A stretch of 64,000 nucleotides of DNA from the IMG/VR virus record IMGVR_UViG_3300028840_002073, positions 1-64,000 of that record, one strand, 5' to 3'. Source of the stretch: a virus. The notes under the pieces were generated by a model. It did no database searches, had not been told where the DNA came from, and saw only the letters and a program-made list of their open reading frames with translations. The position numbers and the translations under genes were made by a program. Below are positions 30,743 to 38,716 of this stretch, piece after piece. The stretch's first letter is position 1. Every line of letters starts with the position of its first letter.

Positions 30743-31003
30743 TCATCCTCCTCTCAGCCGGTCCCAGAGGGCCCGGAGCTTGCCGGCGAGCCACATGAGC
30801 GCGTTTCGCTCATGGGTGGGGCGGTAGTAGTAGACCTTCTGGGTATCGAGGCGCATCTGACGGAGCTCGTTGAGGCGATCCTGCTCCCTGAACAGCTCCG
30901 GCAGGAACATGGTGGAGCACCGCCGGCAGACGCACGATGGGGGGTGTGGCCGCCCGCCAGGGAGTCGCCAGTCGACGTCGGGGTTCTCATCCTCTTTCCG
31001 CAT
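30743..31003 (-). CDS. small CxCRRC protein
   Basis: This encodes 86 residues with GGGGGAGG upstream, which comes from the repeated ARELLG module of the previous gene. CVCRRC near residue 24 is followed by charged helices (FREQDRLNELRQMRLDTQKV; NALMWLAGKLRALWDRL). No family was recognised. Confidence 0.55.
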   Translation of the reverse strand: MRKEDENPDVDWRLPGGRPHPPSCVCRRCSTMFLPELFREQDRLNELRQMRLDTQKVYYYRPTHERNALMWLAGKLRALWDRLRGG

Positions 31004-31316
31004 CGTCCTCCCCCAGTAGCTCGCGGGCCTTGGCCCTCCATGCCAGCCACTCATGCGCAACGTCGTCATCGGCCAGCGGCTTGTCCTCGTCCACGCAGAG
31101 GGGGTACATGGCATCGACCACCCCCACCGCCTCCCGCAGGCACCTCTCCACAGTCTCCCGCACCGCCTTCTCCCACTCCCTGTCCCTCTCCTCCCGCACG
31201 CGGGCGAGGAGGACGGCGAGGGTTTCCACCTCATCGGGGTAAAACCGTGGCTTCCCAACCCATTCCCTGAGCCACTCCCGGGCCCTCGCCCGGTCCTGAT
31301 CGGTTGGCTCAGTCAT
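30987..31316 (-). CDS. small helical protein with ARELLG C-terminus
   Basis: This encodes 109 residues from the ATG at 31316. Acidic and basic helices run along its length (ARAREWLREWVGK, VREERDREWEKAVRETVERCLREAVGVV). It ends with KARELLGEDDAERG. Its last coding bases include the 21-bp repeat (31010-31030) that gives the next gene its GGGGGAGG site. It overlaps the previous gene by 8 bp. Confidence 0.6.
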   Translation of the reverse strand: MTEPTDQDRARAREWLREWVGKPRFYPDEVETLAVLLARVREERDREWEKAVRETVERCLREAVGVVDAMYPLCVDEDKPLADDDVAHEWLAWRAKARELLGEDDAERG

Positions 31317-31509
31317 CGGCGACCCCCAGTAGCTCGCGGGCCTCCGCGTAGTCTTCGGGCTCAACCCAGAAATCCGGGCGGACATAGCAGCGGCCCCTGC
31401 GCGCCTTCAGCCGCTTGACTGCCGCCCCATGCTTCCGGGGGCTGCGCCACTTCCACACGCCCAGCCGTCGCACGCGGGCTTTCGCTCGCTGCCACCATGG
31501 CTTACTCAT
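31309..31509 (-). CDS. small basic protein with ARELLG C-terminus
   Basis: This encodes 66 residues with GGGGGAG upstream. A very basic N-terminal half (WWQRAKARVRRLGVWKWRSPRKHGAAVKRLKARRG) gives way to YVRPDFWVEPEDYAEARELLGVADD. It is probably nucleic-acid binding. The 21-bp repeat is at 31323-31343. Confidence 0.55.
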   Translation of the reverse strand: MSKPWWQRAKARVRRLGVWKWRSPRKHGAAVKRLKARRGRCYVRPDFWVEPEDYAEARELLGVADD

Positions 31510-31585
31510 TTCTCCCCCAGCCTGTATAGATTCCCAGCAGGAAGCACACCACCGCCCAGAAGCACGCCCACTCGACACAGGTCAT
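31502..31585 (-). CDS. 27-residue membrane miniprotein
   Basis: MTCVEWACFWAVVCFLLGIY and then TGWGRNE: a single membrane helix covers most of the protein. The ATG at 31585 overlaps the upstream stop as ATGA, with GGGGGAGGAAGG upstream. Membrane miniproteins of this size can modulate host complexes; no role is assigned. Confidence 0.5.
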   Translation of the reverse strand: MTCVEWACFWAVVCFLLGIYTGWGRNE

Positions 31586-32112
31586 TTCCCTTCCTCCCCC
31601 AGTAGCTCGCGGGCCTCGGTGATCAGGGCCGACACCACAAACCGTGTGTTGTTCGGGTCCGCCATGTGCTCCGACGCCTTCCGCAGGCAGGACTCCGCTG
31701 CCGGAATCCACTTCTCCCTGCGAGCATGAATTTCGGCGGAAATGGCAACGTAGTCCTTGGGCACTTCGAGAGCAGCCTTCAACCGCTCGTTTTCTTCGAC
31801 CAGCTTGCCACCTTTCTGTATCGCTCCTTCGAACAGAACTTTCAGCCGCTCCACCTTGCTCTCCATCTCCACTAGCATCCGCTCCCGCTCCTCCGTTGCA
31901 TGGTTGGCAATGGTGACGCAGTTCTCCAGGGCGTTTTGTTGGCTTCTCCGTTCCGTTACCTCAACCCTCAGCCGGTCCCGCTCCTCCAGCAGCGCGAGGA
32001 AGTCTCGGGCCATAACTGACGCCTTCAGTTGCGTCGGCTCATAGTGAGGATCGGCGGTAGCCCGCGCCCGCTTCTCCGCTTCGGTCCAGTCAGACGTGCC
32101 GTCGTCGGCCAT
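31582..32112 (-). CDS. coiled-coil protein with ARELLG C-terminus
   Basis: This encodes 176 residues with GGAGG before the ATG at 32112. Long heptad-like helices span about 35-120 (FLALLEERDRLRVEVTERR; ERERMLVEMESKVERLKVLF; KLVEENERLKAAL). The end reads ITEARELLGEEGK, sharing the repeated module. It is probably an oligomer. It overlaps the nuclease-like gene by 23 bp. Confidence 0.6.
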   Translation of the reverse strand: MADDGTSDWTEAEKRARATADPHYEPTQLKASVMARDFLALLEERDRLRVEVTERRSQQNALENCVTIANHATEERERMLVEMESKVERLKVLFEGAIQKGGKLVEENERLKAALEVPKDYVAISAEIHARREKWIPAAESCLRKASEHMADPNNTRFVVSALITEARELLGEEGK

Positions 32113-32635
32113 CTTCGTCCTCCAGTTGGGCCAGGAGCTCCTCGATGGATCGCAGCTCCGAGAAGGCCTGGGAGCGGGTCATAACCCCGTGGTCCCCGAA
32201 GGCGCTCTCCGGCCACTCCAGGGCCTCGGTTCTGGTGGCCCAGCCCATCATGCGCGCGAGAGTCTCCTCCTCCTCCAGGCGGACGGCCACGTAGACGTCC
32301 CGGCGGTGCCGTGCGAGCTGCGCGGAGGGGATCATCATGCGGCGGTAGTTGGCCTTGGAGGCCGTCTTCACGTCCAGGCGCAGCACGCGCCCGCTGGCCC
32401 ACGCGATCACGTCGAAGTCGTCGGCCTTGCCGTCAGAGCGGTGGCAGGACCGGAAGGCCTTGCCTTTCTCCTCCAGGAGGTGCTCGAAGGCCAGGTGCCC
32501 GAGGGTCCCGAAGTAGTACCGCTGCTGGATGGACAGGTGGGTGTAGTTCTTCCGCTTGAGGGTCTTGCTCCGGGCGATCTTCGCCTCGATGTCCCGGGCC
32601 TCCTGGACCCAGGACTGCTGGATCTCGACCAGCAT
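32090..32635 (-). CDS. PD-(D/E)xK nuclease-like protein
   Basis: This encodes 181 residues from the ATG at 32635 (TGATG overlap). YYFGTLGHLAFEHLLEEKG supplies a Glu (about 51). GKADDFDVIAWASGRVLRLDVKTAS supplies Asp (72-75) and D-V-K (88-90), the restriction-like fold core. A helical C-terminus follows. It may degrade host or competitor DNA or act in recombination. Confidence 0.7.
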   Translation of the reverse strand: MLVEIQQSWVQEARDIEAKIARSKTLKRKNYTHLSIQQRYYFGTLGHLAFEHLLEEKGKAFRSCHRSDGKADDFDVIAWASGRVLRLDVKTASKANYRRMMIPSAQLARHRRDVYVAVRLEEEETLARMMGWATRTEALEWPESAFGDHGVMTRSQAFSELRSIEELLAQLEDEDGRRRHV

Positions 32636-33012
32636 CAGAACTCCAGGCGGTTGGCGGCGTCGTCGACGGCATCCCGGATTCTGGAGAGGCACCGGGTCTG
32701 CTCAAACAGCCATTGGCCGTGCGTCGATGCGGCTGGGCCGGGCTCGGCCGGCTCCTTGGGCTGCTCAGGTGCGTCGGACATGACCGGCCCCAGCCGCTCG
32801 ATCAGGTGCCTTACCACCTGGTTGAGGCAGGCCAGCTCCTTCTCGTGGTTCAGGCAGAGCGCCTCCATGATGGAGCCCTCGGTCCGCTTGCCGAGTTGCT
32901 GCCCGGCCATGGCGGCGTTGCGGTAGGCGCGGTGGTCCTCGATCCGCTCCTTGCCGCGGGCCATCTCAACCTCGGACATCAGGAGGCCTCGTCCTGTCGT
33001 TTCCTCACTCAT
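32635..33012 (-). CDS. hypothetical protein
   Basis: This encodes 125 residues with an ATGA overlap upstream. It is helical: MSEVEMARGKERIEDHRAYRNAAMAGQQLGKRTEGSIMEALCLNHEKELACLNQVVRHLIERLG in pieces, then a Pro/Glu linker and a helix near the end. No family was recognised. Confidence 0.6.
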   Translation of the reverse strand: MSEETTGRGLLMSEVEMARGKERIEDHRAYRNAAMAGQQLGKRTEGSIMEALCLNHEKELACLNQVVRHLIERLGPVMSDAPEQPKEPAEPGPAASTHGQWLFEQTRCLSRIRDAVDDAANRLEF

Positions 33013-33227
33013 CTTTCCCCCCTCGGGACCCGCTTTCCAGGCTGGGTCCGCTTGAACTTCGGTTTGCTGTTGAGGTACTTCCCGCAGTGCGGGCACTTCT
33101 TCCGCTCCAGGTAGGCGGCCTGTCGGCACGTCCGCCCGCAGTACTCCTGCTGCTTCGGCTGGTGCGGTGGGTACTCTCTCCCGCATCGCTTGCACGTCTT
33201 GAGCGGCGCGTTCTTCGCTCGAGGCAC
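33009..33227 (-). CDS. small double zinc-knuckle protein
   Basis: This encodes 72 residues from GTG 33227, one base after the previous stop. CKRC with YCGRTC, and then CPHC, form a zinc-knuckle fold (about 12-50). The tail is basic (KPKFKRTQPGKRVPRGER). It resembles short zinc proteins that bind nucleic acids. Confidence 0.65.
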   Translation of the reverse strand: MPRAKNAPLKTCKRCGREYPPHQPKQQEYCGRTCRQAAYLERKKCPHCGKYLNSKPKFKRTQPGKRVPRGER

Positions 33228-33228
33228 G

Positions 33229-33429
33229 CTACCCCCCGAACGCCGTCAGGTAGGCCAGCCGGTAGTGGGGTGGCGCGTTCCGGGCCATGTCCCTGGCCAT
33301 GGCCTCGGTGTACTCATAGCCGTACTCGCGGAGCCAGTGACCGATCATGCGGGCCGCCCCGCCGAAGGCCAGGAGGAGCGGGTCGTACTGGTACTTGGAG
33401 ATCCGGATGGTCGTCGGGTCTACGTCCAT
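33229..33429 (-). CDS. small hypothetical protein
   Basis: This encodes 66 residues from the ATG at 33429, overlapping the upstream gene by 10 bp. A Tyr/Arg-rich fold with helices (DPLLLAFGGAARMIGHWLREYGYEY; EAMARDMARNAPPHYRLAYLTAF) is visible. No family was recognised. Confidence 0.55.
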   Translation of the reverse strand: MDVDPTTIRISKYQYDPLLLAFGGAARMIGHWLREYGYEYTEAMARDMARNAPPHYRLAYLTAFGG

Positions 33430-33575
33430 TTCCCTTCGCCCTCGCCCGGGAACTGCTCCGGGACCTGGCGTAGGAGGACCGGCTCCGGGGGCGGCTCCCG
33501 CTGGTGACGCGCGAGAGCCGCCCCCGCCGCGAAGGCCAGAGCCGCGAGGAGAAGGAGGGAAGCGAGCTTTGTCAC
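33420..33575 (-). CDS. 51-residue membrane-anchored Pro-rich protein
   Basis: The GTG at 33575 overlaps the upstream stop as GTGA. VTKLASLLLLAALAFAAGAA forms an N-terminal membrane or signal segment. A short Arg/Pro/Glu region follows (HQREPPPEP). Topology resembles a small spanin or anchored periplasmic peptide. No Cys is present, so it is not a lipoprotein. Confidence 0.5.
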   Translation of the reverse strand: MTKLASLLLLAALAFAAGAALARHQREPPPEPVLLRQVPEQFPGEGEGKWT

Positions 33576-33700
33576 CGGTTCCCCCTGCGGGAGAGCTGCT
33601 GAAGGCGCCGGAGCTGCTTCCTCCGGGCCTGGCGCTTCCTCTTGGCCATGGGCTTCTTGTAGTGGGGATGCCGAACCCCGTTGACCGTAAAGACGTTCAC
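33572..33700 (-). CDS. 42-residue very basic peptide
   Basis: The GTG at 33700 overlaps the upstream stop as GTGA, with GGGGGG before it. The sequence VNVFTVNGVRHPHYKKP leads into a Lys/Arg helix (MAKRKRQARRKQLRRLQQL). It probably binds nucleic acid. It is coupled on both sides. Confidence 0.5.
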   Translation of the reverse strand: MNVFTVNGVRHPHYKKPMAKRKRQARRKQLRRLQQLSRRGNR

Positions 33701-33879
33701 GAGCCCCCCTTCAGCCGCCTCAGGAAGGGCGACTCCTTCTCCACCAGCGCCTCGAAGCATCCGGGAGGGTAGACCTCCTTCAAGGCGCAGAAGAAGACGT
33801 GCTCCTCCGCAGCCTTCTTGGCGACGAAGGGGGCCGCGACCAGGGCCGCGACCCGTGCGATGAAGCCTCGCCGCTTCAC
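33697..33879 (-). CDS. 60-residue protein with twin-Arg-like N-terminus
   Basis: The GTG at 33879 overlaps the protease stop as GTGA. The start VKRRGFIARVAALVAAPFVA has RR followed by a hydrophobic stretch, like a Tat signal, although no clear cleavage site follows. The rest has two Cys and charged residues. It may be exported or membrane-bound beside the serine protease. Confidence 0.5.
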   Translation of the reverse strand: MKRRGFIARVAALVAAPFVAKKAAEEHVFFCALKEVYPPGCFEALVEKESPFLRRLKGGS

Positions 33880-34859
33880 AGCGTGAACCCGTGCTTGGCC
33901 TGGACGAGCGGGGCCTTGCACGCGATCGTCACGTCACGCCCGTCGCTCATCGTCCCGCCGGCGAACAGGAGCCCGACGAGCGCGTTGCCGTCGTAGCTGA
34001 GGATCGCGCTGCCGCTGTCGCCGCCCTGGCTGAAGGGCCCCCCGGCCGAGATGATGAGGAGCTGCTCCTCGAACAGGGCGGTGAAGTAGTTGTACGACAC
34101 CTCGACCGTGAGGTCCGTGGCCTCCACGACGCCCTCGGTGAACTCCGTCGTGCGCCCCGCCTTCTTGACGTGCTCGCCGATGGTGGCGTCCCGGATGGCG
34201 ACCGGTCGCCCGAAGCCGTGGATCTCGGGGGTGTAGGTGCCCCCAAACTCCTCGGCCAGGCCCGAGTCCATGAGGTTGGGGTAGTCCCCCTCGAGCGCCC
34301 CCTGCGTCGAGGGCCTCCAGGGGATCATGTCGAGGCACCCCGGGGGCAGCTCGCCGCCGCCGTTGCCCGGGTCCTCGTGGAGGATCTTCACAAACTCCGT
34401 GAGCTTCGCGGCGAAGAACCCGCTGTCGGTGATCGAGCCGCCATCGGCCCGGCCCGGCTGCAGGATCCAGTCACCCGCCGTCGCCTCGTTGCTGTTCGCC
34501 AGGACGTGGTTGTTCGACAGGATGTGAGGCCTGCCGTTCTTCATCACCCAGATCCCGAGCGTCCCCGCGGTGATGTCCTTGTGGCCGACGCTGAAGCCCC
34601 CCGGAGTCGGCCTCATCTTCTGCGTGAAAGTCTGGGGGGCCGCCACAGGGTCGCGGGGTGCCCTGATCTCGCCCCAGATGACCACGTCGGTCGGACGGCC
34701 CTCGACGGCCCGGGGCACCACGTCGACGGGGGCCAGGCCGGCGATGGGGAGCTTCTTCGACACGACCACGACCACCGTCCCGTCCTGCCGGGTGTAGGTG
34801 GCCTTGACGTTGCGTTTCGCCAGGAGCGTCGCTCTGGCGTTTGCGGAGATGGCGGCCAT
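33876..34859 (-). CDS. trypsin-fold serine protease
   Basis: This encodes 327 residues with GAGGAGG upstream. The N-terminal region (VSKKLPIAGLAPVDVVPRAVEGRPTDVV) and RPTPGGFSVGHKDITAGTLG match a bacterial trypsin-like group (Nal1-like). His118 lies in LSNNHVLAN, Asp177 in CLDMI is the likely acid, and Ser282 is in GGDSGSAIL. No signal peptide was seen, so it acts in the cytoplasm or virion. It follows its own promoter and could cut host proteins early in infection. Confidence 0.8.
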   Translation of the reverse strand: MAAISANARATLLAKRNVKATYTRQDGTVVVVVSKKLPIAGLAPVDVVPRAVEGRPTDVVIWGEIRAPRDPVAAPQTFTQKMRPTPGGFSVGHKDITAGTLGIWVMKNGRPHILSNNHVLANSNEATAGDWILQPGRADGGSITDSGFFAAKLTEFVKILHEDPGNGGGELPPGCLDMIPWRPSTQGALEGDYPNLMDSGLAEEFGGTYTPEIHGFGRPVAIRDATIGEHVKKAGRTTEFTEGVVEATDLTVEVSYNYFTALFEEQLLIISAGGPFSQGGDSGSAILSYDGNALVGLLFAGGTMSDGRDVTIACKAPLVQAKHGFTL

Positions 34860-34887
34860 AGAGAGTCCTCCTCTGCCTGCCCTGAAA

Positions 34888-34914
34888 CCTATAACTCTAC
34901 AGGGTGGGTGTCAA
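34888..34914 (-). promoter_or_regulatory. promoter before the protease gene
   Basis: On the minus strand TTGACA (34909-34914) is followed after 15 bp by TATAGG (34888-34893); TAGGTT at 17 bp is an alternative. It lies about 30 bp before the protease ATG and follows a hairpin. It is likely the promoter of the leftward small-gene unit. Confidence 0.5.
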
Positions 34915-34943
34915 GAAAAGATGCAGGGGGATGCCCGATATTT

Positions 34944-34969
34944 GGGCCTCGGAGCCGGGCTCGTGGCCC
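34944..34969 (-). terminator. hairpin at the end of the secreted-protein unit
   Basis: GGGCC...GGCCC with an inner GAGCC/GGCTC forms a strong stem just past the stop at 34969, before the promoter at 34888. No long U run is seen. It is a possible terminator. Confidence 0.4.
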
Positions 34970-35396
34970 TACTTCGGGCCCGTGATCGTCTCGCCGTCGC
35001 GCGAGGGCCCGAGGACCGTGGTGTTGGAGCTGAACTTGCCCCAGAAGGCCACCACCAGAGCGGTGAAGATCCCGCTCCACTCGTTTCCGGTCACGACCCC
35101 GTCCGCCAGGGCCAGTTGCAGCGCCGGGGCCGCGGCCCCGATCCCGTACAGCAGCGACACGACCAGCTTCTTGACCAACATGGACACCTCCAGGGGGCGC
35201 CAGGCCCCCGTCCTCTGTTTCAGCCACCAGATCACGACCCTGATGACCAGCGGCAGCCGAATCTCACCCGGCCTTCGGCCGTGTTTCCGCTCCGTGATCT
35301 TGCGAGCTCGCCTCCAGGCCTCGAGCGGCGTGAGGCCCCGCAGGTTGATGAGGTGCATCCGCCTGGCGTCGAAGTGGGCGTCCCACTCGTCCTGGG

Positions 35397-35400
<4 letters not shown>
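34969..35400 (-). CDS. holin-like protein with internal start
   Basis: This encodes 143 residues from the ATG at 35400 (ATGA overlap). The N-terminal half is a basic helix region. An internal ATG at 35181 with GGAGG five bases before it gives a 70-residue form (MLVKKLVVSLLYGIGAAAPALQLALADG, then SGIFTALVVAFWGKFSS) with two hydrophobic segments. That C-terminal form resembles small phage holin-like proteins. Two products from one gene would fit a holin/antiholin design, by inference. Confidence 0.55.
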
Positions 35401-36161
<761 letters not shown>

Positions 36162-36170
36162 GTCGTCCTC

Positions 36171-38240
36171 CTACCAGAACTTCCCTTCGCCCGCCGCGTA
36201 GTCCTCGGCCATGCCTTCCGGCCCGATGTCCCGCGACCAGATCTTGATCTCGTCGACGACATGGTCTTCCTGGCCGACCCCTACAGTGAACTGGTTGGAG
36301 GAGTCAGCGAGTCCACCATCGACTCCAGTACCACAGACCGTGTCGATGCAGGCGTAGGCAGTCGTGCCTGTGTAGCGACCGCAGGCGTGATGCCATGAGT
36401 TGAGCGTCGCATTCCCAGCCACGGCGGACACAATGCTGCCGTCGCCGACGATGAACTCAACTCGCCCCGCAGGGCTATCCCCGGTCCGGAGAATCCACCC
36501 AACGCTGGTCGAATACTCCCTCGCAATGTTGTTGTCGGTCGTGAAGTTCCGCCCATTGACCCAGGCGCAAACCGAGAACGGCCCGGCGGACCCGAACGGG
36601 CTCGTTGCGTTAGACAGGTACGAGTTATCTCCGTCGTCGAGTCGGACCCCCATCCCGCTGTCCGGCAGCTCCACCAGACCGGCGGCCTGGGTGGGAGTAT
36701 TGACTCCTGTCAGATCGTTCGACCCGATGGCGTCCTCGTAGGGTCCGCCAGCCTCGGACATTGGCCAGCAGGAGACGAGAGCCACCTTGTCTGCCGTTGT
36801 GAGTTCACTACACGACTTGCCCTTACCACCGTTGTACAAAGACGATCGAATTGAGGCGTCAGGAATTCCAGTGTCGTAGTAGAAAACGGGCCCAATGACT
36901 CCATCGCTATAGTTGGTTCCATACGTCCCAACTGTGAACGCTCCTGAGCCAGTGTTTGATGTGGCGAATGTTCCAGCGCTGTCCCTGATTGTAGTATCTG
37001 CATTCCGCTCCAGGTGGACTTTATCGTCTCCTGCACCGTCCCACCATGCACATACGAATGTCCGTGTGCCATTGGCCAGGAACGCAGAGCCAGAACTCAC
37101 TGCCAAACCAGTTCCGCCACTGTCTGCGAAGTTGGCAGTGAGCACTCCAGCGCTGGAGGTAAATAGGTGGAAATCGCTGGTAGAACCAATGCCAGTCCAT
37201 TTGGAAATCAAGTAGTCGTTACTTGCCATCGTCTCTGGACGAATCCAGAAGCAGAATCCACGGCCAATGGCATCTCCATCGAACGAGGAGTTGTCGTTAA
37301 CGTAGGCATACTGGCTGCTATCATTCTCGAAGTCTGCCGCATACCCCTTCGCCCCACCAGTTGGGGTAGGGGTGTTCACAGCCGAGAGGTCGTAGGCGTC
37401 CCCGTACTCGACCAGGGGATCAGACGCCTCCAGGGTCCCGGTAGCGGTCCCGTTCGCCCCGGAGATCGAGTCGGTGAGCCCCCAGGTCGAGAGGTCCATC
37501 GAATAGCAGGTGGTGGCGGTGGTGTTCTGCTCAACCCACTCGCAGTCGCGCCCAGCCCCAGAGTTGTAGAGGTCGGAGGCGGGAGGCTCACCGTCGATGA
37601 AGGTGACGATCTGGTCCACCTTTCCCACGAAATCCGGCCCAGCCGCGTTGGCCCCGATCCGGAAGTCCGCAGACGAGTTCGGGGCGTCGTAGTCCATGTC
37701 GCCCGAGTCGATGAAGTAGCCACCCCCGTTGACGGAAACCCGTGCCTTTCTGGTCGGGTCGTAGAAGTAGCCGCACATGAACGTCTTGGCCCCGGGAGTG
37801 AACGGAGCACTCACCTCCGTCGTTGTGTCCCCATCGATCCCCCGCTCGTAGCGCACCCAGACGACGTTCGTCCCAGTGGTGAATGACAGCTCGACGTCGA
37901 TGTAGCCGCCCTTGAACAGAATCTTCTGGTCGTTCCCCACGTCGTCGAACCAGACACAGGCTGACAACCCCTGGCCGCCCGTGTGGTTGAAAGCCTCGTG
38001 GTCGGGCACAGAGACGTAGTCCCCCGAGGAGAACGTCGCTGACTCTGCCCGGTTGTGGAACGCCGAATCCCAGCCCATGTTGTCGGGGTCGTTGAACGTG
38101 TAGTAGGCAGCGAGGTTGGACCAGATGGGGGGCCAGGAGTCCCCCGCCATGTCCACGGCGCCGTCGTCGGGCTGGGACTCGTACACCTGACCGCACACCG
38201 GGACGGCCAGGAGGAGGAGCGCGGCCAAGAGCTTCTTCAT
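36171..38240 (-). CDS. secreted protein with three LamG-like domains
   Basis: This encodes 689 residues from the ATG at 38240 (ATGA overlap). The signal peptide MKKLLAALLLLAVPVCGQ leaves an N-terminal Gln. Three LamG jelly rolls follow (about 40-235, 255-440, 470-670), each starting with a GYAADFENDSSQYAYV- or DDGDNSYL-type strand and ending with a Trp/Asn-Gly-Gly motif. It is paralogous to the 486-residue protein at 41189. It probably binds sugars on the cell surface or virion. Confidence 0.75.
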   Translation of the reverse strand: MKKLLAALLLLAVPVCGQVYESQPDDGAVDMAGDSWPPIWSNLAAYYTFNDPDNMGWDSAFHNRAESATFSSGDYVSVPDHEAFNHTGGQGLSACVWFDDVGNDQKILFKGGYIDVELSFTTGTNVVWVRYERGIDGDTTTEVSAPFTPGAKTFMCGYFYDPTRKARVSVNGGGYFIDSGDMDYDAPNSSADFRIGANAAGPDFVGKVDQIVTFIDGEPPASDLYNSGAGRDCEWVEQNTTATTCYSMDLSTWGLTDSISGANGTATGTLEASDPLVEYGDAYDLSAVNTPTPTGGAKGYAADFENDSSQYAYVNDNSSFDGDAIGRGFCFWIRPETMASNDYLISKWTGIGSTSDFHLFTSSAGVLTANFADSGGTGLAVSSGSAFLANGTRTFVCAWWDGAGDDKVHLERNADTTIRDSAGTFATSNTGSGAFTVGTYGTNYSDGVIGPVFYYDTGIPDASIRSSLYNGGKGKSCSELTTADKVALVSCWPMSEAGGPYEDAIGSNDLTGVNTPTQAAGLVELPDSGMGVRLDDGDNSYLSNATSPFGSAGPFSVCAWVNGRNFTTDNNIAREYSTSVGWILRTGDSPAGRVEFIVGDGSIVSAVAGNATLNSWHHACGRYTGTTAYACIDTVCGTGVDGGLADSSNQFTVGVGQEDHVVDEIKIWSRDIGPEGMAEDYAAGEGKFW

Positions 38241-38716
38241 GGGAGCCTCACAGTCCTCTGGGCGGTGGGTGGCTGCTCCAGCTTCCAATGCCAGTTGAGC
38301 ACCGTAGGCGTGCCGAGGGAACAGTCCACGTTGGCCTCGAAGGTCACCTGATTCGTCCCGGTGGTGAAGACGACGTCCCCAGACTGGTAGAACCCCGCGC
38401 TGCCCTGGTCCGCGTAGTCGCTCCCACTGTCCACGTAGCAGCCCAGCGACCCGGCATCGTTGTAGCAGGAGATGTAGTAGTCGGTGGTGAGGATGCGGAT
38501 GTCGGTCGCGTTGAGGCACTCCGTCGTCGTGAGGAGCCTCCCGCCGAGGAAGGAGTCCGCCGGGATCTCGACGATCATGAACTCCGTGTCCACGGACTCC
38601 GTCACCGCCGTGACGCCGTAGCTGATTGCTGCAGCCCCCGGCCCCGAAGGCGGCGGGAACGTCTGCCCCAGGAGCAGGAGCGGCGAGAGTAGCGCGAGAA
38701 TCAGTAGCTTCTTCAT
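38237..38716 (-). CDS. secreted small beta-rich protein
   Basis: This encodes 159 residues. The signal MKKLLILALLSPLLLLGQ predicts an N-terminal Gln. The mature part is beta-rich with four Cys (TTTECLNATDI, SCYNDAGSLGCYV, NVDCSLG). Its start region lies in a 28-bp repeat shared with the gene at 40697. It may be a fibre-tip or adhesin subunit. Confidence 0.65.
   Translation of the reverse strand: MKKLLILALLSPLLLLGQTFPPPSGPGAAAISYGVTAVTESVDTEFMIVEIPADSFLGGRLLTTTECLNATDIRILTTDYYISCYNDAGSLGCYVDSGSDYADQGSAGFYQSGDVVFTTGTNQVTFEANVDCSLGTPTVLNWHWKLEQPPTAQRTVRLP

Larger units (their letters stand above)
31010..31616 (-). repeat. three identical 21-bp copies encoding ARELLG
   Basis: Copies lie at 31010-31030, 31323-31343 and 31596-31616. 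All encode (K/E)ARELLG near the C-terminus of three different proteins, and all end in GGGGG that helps form the ribosome site of the next gene. Perfect identity in otherwise unrelated genes suggests recent copying of a 3'-end coupling module. Confidence 0.65.

Noticed and set aside
34944-34969. Confident intrinsic terminator
   Set aside because: The stem is strong but no U tract follows on the minus strand, so it is listed only at low confidence.
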